A stretch of DNA of 28,070 nucleotides, taken from positions 1 through 28,070 of the IMG/VR virus record IMGVR_UViG_3300037225_001478; one strand, given 5' to 3'. The position numbers and the translations under genes are program-made. The notes under the pieces were generated by a model, which saw nothing but the letters and a program-made list of their open reading frames with translations, was not told the DNA's origin and searched no databases. This DNA is from a virus. Shown here piece by piece: positions 13,461-21,203 of this stretch; position 1 is the stretch's first letter; each line of letters starts with the position of its first letter.

Positions 13461-15260
13461 ATGAACCTTGACCCATTGGGATTCAATCAAAATACAGATC
13501 CGTCGGGATTAAATAATTATCCCGCTCTGCTTGCCGTTGAGACGCACGAATCTGCGCCTCCCAATGAAAATTGGTGGGACAAAACCAAAAGAATTATCGG
13601 CGAAGTCGGGCATGCCAGAAACGCTTCTATTGCAGCGGCAGCTAAACCTCTTGGTGAAGTTGGTGCCTCTTTAATTACAGGAACTGCCGCACTTGGGCCT
13701 GCTATTGGTTCGATGTTAATTCCAAGTCAGGAATCTATAGACAATCTTATAAATGGCAATTGGAACACATTTATTAATCCCAGAGTAGAACTGCAAAGCA
13801 GACTAAACAGGGCAAGACAGGCCGCAGGTTTATTTACATATGAACCAACAAATCCGGAAGCAAAAACGATTTTAAAACCTGTTAATGATGTAGTGGGATT
13901 TTTACCCAAATACGGAGGAGAAGCCAGAGATTATTATAATAGTCTTGGGGATCAGGCGGAGAAAAATGGTGATTTAAAAACAGCCGAGGCATGGCGATAT
14001 TTAGCAACAACAACCGACTTTAGCGCTGAAGCATTAAATTTGTATGCCTTGAGTAAAGCCGGAAAGACAGGCGGTATATTAAAAGAAAAAGTTACACCGC
14101 CTGAAATTAATTTGGGTGATTTATCAGGAGATGGGAAACCATATTCTATAACTCAATTACCAGCACCCCAAGAGCCTATTGTTAACAGAGTCGGCAATCC
14201 TTACAGGACATCTGCGGATGCTCAAAGCATAATGGAGAGTAAAGGGCTTGCCGATACGCACGAGGTCATTCCTTATGAAAGCGGCTTTGCGTTGCAAAGA
14301 AAAGGCGCCCAATCCCTGCTGCAGGATTTACTGGACCCACTGAAATTATATAAAGAACCCGTTCCCACCCAAGAGACACCCGCACCAGTAAAAGCTCAAT
14401 CTGTGCCATCCATGCCAGGTATAGATACAAAAGAACCATGGCAGATGACACCGGACGAACTAAGTCTTTCACATCGTACTATCATAGAAAAAGCTCTTTC
14501 TGAAAACAAACCCGTTCCAGCGGAAGTCTTAAAGGATTATCCCGATTTAGCAATTGAACATGGAAAATCAATCATTGATCAAATGATAAAAGATCATACT
14601 GATAAGCCTGCCGCCATGTATCGTGATGATGTTGGAACAATAGAATTTCCATGGGGGAAGGAAGGAAATCCGAAAAATAGTTATTATGGCGGCTTCGGTG
14701 TTTCTCATATAATTGCGAAACATGGTGAACCTGTAGCTAATAAGGTGGTTGAGGTTATTGCCGAAGGTGATATTTGCAAAGAATCTGGCCCCCCGAATGG
14801 CACAAGAATTGATGTGAAATACGATGGTCACACCGCAATATTATCTCTTTATAAAAATAGAAACCGTGAAACGTGGTTGTTGACAGGCTGGAAAGATGAC
14901 ATACCCACTGGTGAACCGGAAGGGGAGTACGGCCCTGCCGGGTCTACGCACAACGGGCCTATGCGTTTTCGTCCCGATGTGGGAGCAGTGAATAAAAATT
15001 TAATAACTCCGGCAAAAGATTTTGTCAATAGCAAACACTATAAAGACGATTATAAAAAAACCCCCGGTGTTCCTGAGGAATCTAACAACCTTCAGGACTA
15101 CGCACATCAGACCTCCGGTAGCCGTTCTGATGTGGGTGCGGGAGTTGATAATAATTTAACACCAGCAAATGATTCTGTCAATAGCAAACACAATAAAGAA
15201 GGTAAGAATTCCCAGCAGGGTAGAATTGTGCCTCGTGGAAGAATTAACGGACAATACTAA
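13461..15260 (+). CDS. Polyvalent-type phage protein with a C-terminal nuclease-like domain
   Basis: A 599-residue multidomain protein. Residues 1-200 are helical with an alanine/glycine-rich, possibly membrane-interacting segment (about 58-88). Residues 328-365 carry a motif ending KPVPAEVLKDYPDLA, which I associate with phage and plasmid polyvalent proteins. Residues about 390-480 resemble the phage Barnase/EndoU/ColicinE5-RelE-like (PBECR) nuclease group: WGK, FGVSHIIAKHG with H416 and H421, a VIAEGDI turn and a closing WLLTGW strand. Such proteins are thought to ride in the virion and act in the newly infected cell. The C-terminus contains a diverged tandem repeat (505-528 and 556-579, sharing VNSKH). 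The stretch is more A/T-rich than the capsid genes, suggesting separate ancestry. AAAGG precedes the ATG. The domain call is by pattern only. Confidence 0.65.
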   Translation: MNLDPLGFNQNTDPSGLNNYPALLAVETHESAPPNENWWDKTKRIIGEVGHARNASIAAAAKPLGEVGASLITGTAALGPAIGSMLIPSQESIDNLINGNWNTFINPRVELQSRLNRARQAAGLFTYEPTNPEAKTILKPVNDVVGFLPKYGGEARDYYNSLGDQAEKNGDLKTAEAWRYLATTTDFSAEALNLYALSKAGKTGGILKEKVTPPEINLGDLSGDGKPYSITQLPAPQEPIVNRVGNPYRTSADAQSIMESKGLADTHEVIPYESGFALQRKGAQSLLQDLLDPLKLYKEPVPTQETPAPVKAQSVPSMPGIDTKEPWQMTPDELSLSHRTIIEKALSENKPVPAEVLKDYPDLAIEHGKSIIDQMIKDHTDKPAAMYRDDVGTIEFPWGKEGNPKNSYYGGFGVSHIIAKHGEPVANKVVEVIAEGDICKESGPPNGTRIDVKYDGHTAILSLYKNRNRETWLLTGWKDDIPTGEPEGEYGPAGSTHNGPMRFRPDVGAVNKNLITPAKDFVNSKHYKDDYKKTPGVPEESNNLQDYAHQTSGSRSDVGAGVDNNLTPANDSVNSKHNKEGKNSQQGRIVPRGRINGQY

Positions 15261-15294
15261 CTTTTCAATAAAAAATGACAAAGGAGCAAATAAA

Positions 15295-15546
15295 ATGAAA
15301 TCGAATCTATTGAGACTGAATTTACAGGACTTGGGGCATGGTTTTATCATGGCTGTGGGAGTGGTGTTTATCGCGCCTCTTCTTCCGATTCTGCAAACCG
15401 GCGCTTTCCCTGATACGGCGACCATTAAATCGTCTTTGGCGGCAGGACTTGCCGCGGGGCTGGTTTATCTCGGGAAGAATCTTTTTACAAATTCGCAGGG
15501 GGAAATCGGCAAACCTGAGATAAGCAATTATAAAATAGAGGGATAA
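15295..15546 (+). CDS. Small two-span membrane protein, holin-like candidate
   Basis: An 83-residue protein with two hydrophobic segments (about residues 14-33 and 45-60) joined by a short turn, ending in a polar tail. The segment LVYLGKNLFTNSQGEIGKP is the part I recognise from small phage membrane proteins often labelled holins. The frame is open further upstream, but AAAGGAG lies nine bases before ATG 15295. It is separated from the lysozyme by 3 kb, so the window has two holin-like genes; which one times lysis is unclear. Its stop region (AGGGATAA, 15539-15546) recurs next to the adaptor start. Confidence 0.6.
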   Translation: MKSNLLRLNLQDLGHGFIMAVGVVFIAPLLPILQTGAFPDTATIKSSLAAGLAAGLVYLGKNLFTNSQGEIGKPEISNYKIEG

Positions 15547-15780
15547 AAATATTTCGGTTCAATCTGCAAGATTGAACCAACGTATAGATTTACGGGTCTA
15601 AAGACCCGGACTACGAAAGATTAAAGGAAGAGATTGCCACGCCGTCCGAGGGACGGCTCGCAATGACAGAGGGGAAACAAACAATCCACCTCCGGCGCGT
15701 TCGGGCCACCTCCGCCAGCGGAGGACATATAAAACGAGATTGCCACGCCGCGCGAGGCGCGGCTCGCAATGACCGAAGAA
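15547..15780. repeat. Palindromic repeat cassette: hairpin, A, B, D, B
   Basis: A perfect 10-bp hairpin (ggttcaatct, loop gca, agattgaacc, about 15556-15578) is followed by family A (cgggtctaaagacccg at 15593-15608), family B (15630-15668, apex ccgtcc gag ggacgg), family D (15685-15733) and family B again (15736-15774, apex ccgcgc gag gcgcgg). AGGGATAA flanks the block on both sides (15539-15546 and 15781-15788). No gene is visible. Confidence 0.8.
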
Positions 15781-15791
15781 AGGGATAATCC

Positions 15792-16727
15792 ATGTCTGAT
15801 TTTTTAACCTTCGCTACGCTGTATCAGGATTGCTGCCGGTTGATCGGCGATCTCAACAAGAGCCGTGTTAATGAAGTCAAATCCGTCATCAATTCCGTCT
15901 ATCTCGATGAAATGCTGAATGTTGACGAATTAAGGCCGCTGTTCTGGCTGCGGCGCTTTAGCGATTCGATATTGATGAAGCTCTCCGATACGGCGGTTTC
16001 AATCTCAAACGCGAACCCGGCGGTGATGGTGACTACAGGAGACATTTACGCGACCAATGATATTGTGACGCTTTACAATATGCAGGTCATGCCGCAGTTG
16101 AGTAATCGCACGTTCCTCCTGACGCGCACTGCGGCATCGACCTACACCCTTGCAGACATCAACGGGTTTCCTATCGATACGACGAGCATCGGTAACCTCT
16201 CGACAAGTTCTTATCAGCAGGTGGGACCGGCCAACGCCGTTCAGCACAGGGGAATATTAAGCCCGTGGCCCATACGGCAGATCATTCAAATGAATCTGAT
16301 CGGCTTTATCAATCAATTAACCGCGATCAGTGAGCACGATCTTGAGCAGTCGATCACGTGGTGGGGCAACAGCAAAACGCGTCCGCTGCATTATCATCAT
16401 ATAAAGGCGTTCACGAATGCCGGCGTTGAGACGAACGTCATTCTCTGGTTCAACTGCAACGATCAGGCCTACGGGGTGCGGCTCTGGTACGAGGCAAGAC
16501 CTACATTACTGGTTAATGACAGTGACGTGCCTTTATTGCCGCCGCAGTTCCATGCGGCAATCGAAGCGGGCGTAGTGACCCGTTTGGGTGAAAACAAGGT
16601 ACAGGTGGAGGCGGGTGTTGTCTGGCCGCAGCTCTATAAGGCGCAGTGCGACGCGCTTAGGTCTTATAATAGAAAGCTGTGGTACGAGTACGAGAAAAAT
16701 CAAAGAGGCGAAATGTACATGCTATGA
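15792..16727 (+). CDS. Head-tail adaptor / tail-tube protein (P22 gp4 / T7 gp11-like)
   Basis: A 311-residue protein that should bind the portal after packaging and carry the tail. The N-terminal segment FATLYQDCCRLIGDLNKSRV with long helices, the following beta-rich middle, and the closing helices around LLPPQFHAAIEAGVVTRLGE are typical of podovirus adaptor proteins. The middle contains an insertion-like beta region (about residues 75-150), larger than in the short P22 gp4. Position directly before a nozzle-like gene fits. The start is supported by GGGAT eight bases upstream, a site that appears to be one arm of a duplication (15781-15788). The stop TGA lies in the first bases of a family E repeat. 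Confidence 0.75.
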   Translation: MSDFLTFATLYQDCCRLIGDLNKSRVNEVKSVINSVYLDEMLNVDELRPLFWLRRFSDSILMKLSDTAVSISNANPAVMVTTGDIYATNDIVTLYNMQVMPQLSNRTFLLTRTAASTYTLADINGFPIDTTSIGNLSTSSYQQVGPANAVQHRGILSPWPIRQIIQMNLIGFINQLTAISEHDLEQSITWWGNSKTRPLHYHHIKAFTNAGVETNVILWFNCNDQAYGVRLWYEARPTLLVNDSDVPLLPPQFHAAIEAGVVTRLGENKVQVEAGVVWPQLYKAQCDALRSYNRKLWYEYEKNQRGEMYML

Positions 16728-17016
16728 CCCTTCGACAGGCTCAGGGCACGATATTATTTACTCAGGGAACGATGCATGCAATCCGGACGCTGAGCTTGCC
16801 GAAGCGTCAGGGCACGATTTACGGGTCTAAAGACCCGGACTACGAAAGATTAAGGGAAGAGATTGCCACGCCGCATGAGATGCGGCTCGCAATGACAAAG
16901 GGGGAAATAATCCACCTCCGGTGCGTTCGGGCCACCTCCCCCAGGGGAGGACATTAATTGTAGGGCGCGTTTCCCTAAACGCGCCGCTCGGATCGGAAGG
17001 TGTTCGATCCTTACAG
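16728..17016. repeat. Largest palindromic repeat cassette: E, E', A, B, D, C
   Basis: Family E (tgacccttcgacaggctcag, from 16725), a second E-like hairpin (about 16787-16816, gacgctgagcttgccgaagcgtc), family A (16822-16837), family B (16859-16896), family D (16911-16959, hairpin ctcccccaggggag) and family C (16960-17020). TATGAC occurs at both edges (16723-16728 and 17017-17022). A forward frame runs through part of it but has no sign of being a gene. Confidence 0.8.
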
Positions 17017-17034
17017 TATGACAGAAGGAAACAT

Positions 17035-19656
17035 ATGAAACGCTTTTTAACGATATTATTGATATTGCTTAATTGCTCGATTTGTTTCGCGGATGATCTG
17101 GTGCCTTATTCTTTCCCGTTTACCGGAAAGTGGAATCCGACGGAAAACCCGATGCTGCTGGATGATTACGGGTTGCAGGATATTCAGAATCTTCGCAAGT
17201 GGGGAAAGCATTTCAGAGGCGTCAAAGGACACAGCAGGATAAATCAAACCACCCTGGGGACGTCATATACCATTGCCAATGGTTTCCATTTTCGGAAGGG
17301 CAATCCGGTGGAATCCCATGTTTTCGCAAACATTAACAACAGTGGCGCTTTTTCAATCTATAAATCAATCAATACAGCGGCAGTCCCGAATCAGGATACT
17401 TTTTCAAGTTTTATTGCCTCGACCGCAAACAGCGTTAATTTTTCACCCGCGCCGGACGGTTCGATGGTGGCCCTCGACGGGGTGACGAATTATATCTGGG
17501 GCGGGAATGAAGCCCGCTGCGCTTCGTTTTTAAACTTTGACGCAACGGTTTCGTCATCATTCCTTTATGATTTCACGACTCAGGTCAATAACACTGCTAT
17601 AAACGCCAATAACGTGGCCACACTGGTAGCGGATGCCAGCGGCACCACGTCAGTGTATATCGGTTCTATCAGACCGTTGCAGGGCGTTAAGTTCTATATT
17701 GCAACGGCTAATTCCACAAACGCAACGGCAGACGTTCAGGAATGGACTGGCACGGCGTGGAGTTCCGTTTCTTCACTGGCGGACGGAACTGAAATATTTG
17801 GCCCAATAATAAACGGACACGGGTCACACACGACCATGGCGCAGACTGGCGAAATATCCTGGGCAAGCACGGTTTCAACGTCAAAGCTGACCGTCATCAA
17901 TAATATCGCCCTGTATTATTACAAATTCACTTTTACCGGCATGCCAAGCGGCGTACAGGTTTCTTTCTGCACGGTGGACGCGCCGGTTCAGACGATTGTG
18001 GATATTTGGGACGGATCGGAAAGAACTATTGTAGCCGGAGTAAATTATAATTCAATCGTCGGTTATGCCGACTATACGACCAACATTATGAAACGGGATT
18101 ATGATGGCAGCGACAATTCGACTTACTGGAGTTGGTATAAACACGGTTTGGGAGGGGGACCACAAGATTGTATTTATCTGGCATTTTCAGAGCCGATGAT
18201 GGGATTTATTATTGAGTTCAATAACATTTTTTATAACTCAAATGCAGGCGCGGCAATGACGGTTCAGTATTGGAACGGCGGCTCGTGGGTCAGCGTCACG
18301 TCTTTAGTGGATGGAACAGCGGGAACGGAAGCAGGAAGTTCAACTTCTTTGATGCATAGCGGCAATGTCATGTGGCAGCAGCAATCTCCGGCCGCTGAAT
18401 TTCAAACGAAAGTTAATCAGGAAGGACCGTTTTACTGGTATCGCATCTATTGGAGCACTGAGACATATTCCACCAACTATGGTGATGTTCGGGTTGATTA
18501 TGTTGCCGGCATTCCGTGCCAGAAGCAGCTTCACCCTTACAGGTTTGCGACCATGTGGCAGGGTCGCCTCTGGCTTTTCAACGATCAGACACAATACAAT
18601 AATTCGGCCATTTATTCGGCGCTTAATACGTCCAATGTTTTTAACGGGACGGATACCGGGACGTTGCAGTTCGGCGACCAGACGCCTGTTATCGCCGCCG
18701 CCGCTATTTACAATATGTATTTTATGTACAACGGCCTTGAGCAACTTATCGTTGCCAAAGAGAATGAAACATATCGCTTGTCGGGCACATCGCCATCTAC
18801 CTGGGTGGTGCAGCGGATATCCGCGAATGTCGGGTGTGTGGCACCCCTTACAATGGTTTCGGCGGATGTGACCGCCGTGGATAATGCCAGAAAGCAGGTG
18901 GCTATCTGGATGGGCGACAAGGGCGTTTACATTTCCGACGGTGCGACGGTGCTGCCTATTTCGGACGATATTCGATGTTATTTCAATCCTAACGATATCC
19001 GGTATATCAATCCTTCGATGCGCTCACAAAGCGTAGGGTGGTATGATCCGTCAACCAAGTCTTATAAGCTCCTGATTGCTTCCGGGGCAAGTGCGACGAC
19101 ACTAAACCTGGAGCTGGAGTATTCGCTTCAATATCAGGAATGGACAAAGATTGTGCGCCAGATCGGCAATGCGGGAGCTGCTAATAATCCTCTTCAATCA
19201 GGTTGGCAGGTTTACGATACAAACGGAATCAGTTACACCTACGGAGGCGATGCCAACGGGTATATTTACCGGCTCGAAGACACGAACCGGTGGGACGGGA
19301 CAAGTATAACATCATATTTGCAGACGAAAGACATTCTTCCCGAGCCGTCCGCGCCGCTTCTGCATGATTCGACTATCGAATATCTTCAGGTGGCTTATCT
19401 TAAAAAGCAGACTGGACAGATCACTATTGAACATTTCGGGGACGGCATGGCTACCGCGGATCAAATCAACGGGCAGTCGGGTCCTGCAAGCATTTCCGCT
19501 GCGGACGCCTTGGGCGCAGGGTATAACACGCAGTCGGTTCTTTTGGGGCCGAATCTTTATCATTCGTTTTTGTTTCAGGCGACGACCAATGTGGGTGACG
19601 GTTTGGAATTAACCGGATTTTCTTTCTATTACGATGTTCACACAGCAATAAGGTAG
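17035..19656 (+). CDS. Nozzle-like tail protein with a Sec signal peptide
   Basis: An 873-residue beta-rich protein. The opening of the mature part (GKWNPTENPMLLDDYGLQDI, then a KGHSRIN turn) is the pattern of podovirus tail tubular/nozzle proteins (T7 gp12, P22 gp10), which form the channel tip. It also begins with a signal peptide: MKRFLTILLILL core and a CFA cleavage site before DDLVPY, unexpected for a cytoplasmically assembled tail part. Two copies of one domain lie at about residues 207-305 and 378-480, sharing V.(E/Y)W.G..W.SV.SL.DGT. The C-terminal third has propeller-like strands. I take ATG 17035 because AAGGAA precedes it; the frame opens earlier within repeats. The next gene begins six bases after the stop. 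Confidence 0.72.
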   Translation: MKRFLTILLILLNCSICFADDLVPYSFPFTGKWNPTENPMLLDDYGLQDIQNLRKWGKHFRGVKGHSRINQTTLGTSYTIANGFHFRKGNPVESHVFANINNSGAFSIYKSINTAAVPNQDTFSSFIASTANSVNFSPAPDGSMVALDGVTNYIWGGNEARCASFLNFDATVSSSFLYDFTTQVNNTAINANNVATLVADASGTTSVYIGSIRPLQGVKFYIATANSTNATADVQEWTGTAWSSVSSLADGTEIFGPIINGHGSHTTMAQTGEISWASTVSTSKLTVINNIALYYYKFTFTGMPSGVQVSFCTVDAPVQTIVDIWDGSERTIVAGVNYNSIVGYADYTTNIMKRDYDGSDNSTYWSWYKHGLGGGPQDCIYLAFSEPMMGFIIEFNNIFYNSNAGAAMTVQYWNGGSWVSVTSLVDGTAGTEAGSSTSLMHSGNVMWQQQSPAAEFQTKVNQEGPFYWYRIYWSTETYSTNYGDVRVDYVAGIPCQKQLHPYRFATMWQGRLWLFNDQTQYNNSAIYSALNTSNVFNGTDTGTLQFGDQTPVIAAAAIYNMYFMYNGLEQLIVAKENETYRLSGTSPSTWVVQRISANVGCVAPLTMVSADVTAVDNARKQVAIWMGDKGVYISDGATVLPISDDIRCYFNPNDIRYINPSMRSQSVGWYDPSTKSYKLLIASGASATTLNLELEYSLQYQEWTKIVRQIGNAGAANNPLQSGWQVYDTNGISYTYGGDANGYIYRLEDTNRWDGTSITSYLQTKDILPEPSAPLLHDSTIEYLQVAYLKKQTGQITIEHFGDGMATADQINGQSGPASISAADALGAGYNTQSVLLGPNLYHSFLFQATTNVGDGLELTGFSFYYDVHTAIR

Positions 19657-19662
19657 GAAACT

Positions 19663-19980
19663 ATGGACTACGATAACTTTATTCAATCTTTAAGGGACTC
19701 AAGAGACAGAGCGCAGGCGCAGGGAAGGCCGCTATCCGCAGAGGAAGCGCAGGGAGCGACGCAGCCGATCTTCCAACAGCAGGGAGCGCAGCAACTTCAA
19801 TCGCAGGCATTGAACACCGATTACGACCGGCTGGCGCAGGAACGCTGGAAGACGATGGCTATGATGAACGCGGCGGATCAGACAAGCCGTAATATGTTGT
19901 GGCAGAATCTTATCAAGAGCGGTGGATCGCTTGCCATGATGAATTATTATAATAACCCGTATAATGGGGGTACAAAATGA
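19663..19980 (+). CDS. Small internal-protein paralogue
   Basis: A 105-residue Gln/Ala-rich protein with helical character. Its order of motifs (LRDSRDRAQAQGRPLSAEE, a Q-rich stretch, DRLAQERWKTMAMMNAA and LWQNLIKSGGS) matches the first 105 or so residues of the next protein (ARRQALLTGKPFTDQET, DQLAQNRWATQAQIDAA, LFGNLINTGGS). The two genes therefore look like a partial tandem duplication. It overlaps the next gene by four bases (ATGA). Position after the nozzle suggests an internal virion or ejection protein. Ribosome binding site TAGGAAA overlaps the nozzle stop. Confidence 0.65.
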   Translation: MDYDNFIQSLRDSRDRAQAQGRPLSAEEAQGATQPIFQQQGAQQLQSQALNTDYDRLAQERWKTMAMMNAADQTSRNMLWQNLIKSGGSLAMMNYYNNPYNGGTK

Positions 19981-21203
19981 ATATGGATTTAGCAGGGATA
20001 TTGAATGAAGCAAGGCGGCAGGCGTTACTTACCGGAAAACCTTTCACGGATCAGGAAACGCAGGGCTTAACCAATGCGTGGCGAAACGCTCAAATGGGAT
20101 TATCCAATGAACAACGGCAGAATCAGCTTGGGCGTGATCAACTGGCGCAAAACCGCTGGGCGACTCAGGCGCAGATAGATGCCGCGCAGAAAGCGCAGAA
20201 CACTCAGTTATTCGGAAATCTGATTAATACGGGCGGCTCGGCGGTTGGTATGGACTGGCTGAAAAATAAACAGGCCGGAACACCGGATAATTCCTTGATT
20301 TCAGAGGGATGGAACGGGGCTAAGAATTTATTCAATAACGGCGTGGATAAGATGGGTAATCCGTTCGGGCTTGGCACTTCTGCGCCGCCACCCGATTATA
20401 CGGGTATGGGCAGTTTAAACATGCCTGCTGTTTCTGCCTCTGGTCCTGCCGCGGGTGCAGTGCCGGGAGGGACTGCGGACGCAGGCGCAGCAGTTCCGTC
20501 TATGATTCCGGGTGCAGTTCCTGACGCGGCGCCGGCAATGGGAGACGCCGGTAATTTTGCAGGGTCGTTATCTTATAATCCCGCTGGGGCTTCGGATGTG
20601 ACTTCTTCCGTTTTAGCTCCCGTGTCTGCTCCAGCTACGGATGCTGCCGCTAATCTTGGAGCTAACGCGGCAGCAGACGCCGCAGAAACAGCCGTAGATG
20701 CGCCAGCAGCTACTGGAATTGGCGCTAGTGCTATGATGCCGTATGGTTGGACTCTTCCTCTTGCAAGTGGATTACACAAAGGAGTTGATGCGTTATTTAA
20801 TATAAATGAAGATAATACAGGCAAGGTTATCGGTGATGTTTTTGATCCCCTCAAAGCTGTGAGCGATTTATGCGGCACATGGATTTGCACGGCCACGGCC
20901 AAACATTCCACTATGTCTCACGCTGAAGAATCAATAATGAGTAAACTTCGAAGATACGCTCAAAAGAATCATCTCGGATGGTGGGATTCCTATTTTAAAA
21001 ATGGGACACATCTTGTCAAGGAAATAGCCTCACAGGAAACCGATTTGCCGAAGTTCTACGATAATATCAGAAAAATTCTTGTCGAACCGGTCATTAAAGC
21101 CTTCGACAAAGACCCTGAAGCGGCGTTCCAGATTTACCTGTTTATCACACAGACTTTATTCAAGGCTTATATGCCTGAATTTGTATTTAAGGAGATTGAA
21201 TAA
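19977..21203 (+). CDS. Putative internal virion protein with C-terminal CxxxxC domain
   Basis: A 408-residue protein in three parts: an N-terminal Gln/Ala-rich helical domain like the whole of the previous protein; a low-complexity Ala/Pro/Gly/Asp region (about residues 130-250) with hydrophobic stretches; and a C-terminal domain starting near residue 298 with LCGTWICTATAK, followed by SKLRRYAQKNHLGWW and a long helix. The last part recalls the small Cys-x-T-A/LRxFRD domain found at the ends of many phage tail and secreted proteins. It overlaps genes at both ends by one to four bases, as in a single operon. An ejection or tail-tip role is likely by position, in the manner of P22 gp7/gp20/gp16, but not shown. 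Confidence 0.6.
   Translation: MNMDLAGILNEARRQALLTGKPFTDQETQGLTNAWRNAQMGLSNEQRQNQLGRDQLAQNRWATQAQIDAAQKAQNTQLFGNLINTGGSAVGMDWLKNKQAGTPDNSLISEGWNGAKNLFNNGVDKMGNPFGLGTSAPPPDYTGMGSLNMPAVSASGPAAGAVPGGTADAGAAVPSMIPGAVPDAAPAMGDAGNFAGSLSYNPAGASDVTSSVLAPVSAPATDAAANLGANAAADAAETAVDAPAATGIGASAMMPYGWTLPLASGLHKGVDALFNINEDNTGKVIGDVFDPLKAVSDLCGTWICTATAKHSTMSHAEESIMSKLRRYAQKNHLGWWDSYFKNGTHLVKEIASQETDLPKFYDNIRKILVEPVIKAFDKDPEAAFQIYLFITQTLFKAYMPEFVFKEIE

Noticed and set aside
2530-17020. CRISPR array
   Set aside because: The repeats are of several families, irregularly spaced at gene boundaries, with no uniform spacers and no cas genes.
16921-17034. N-terminal extension of the nozzle-like gene through the repeat cassette
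   Set aside because: The extension is entirely repeat DNA; the ATG at 17035 has a ribosome binding site and begins a clear signal peptide.
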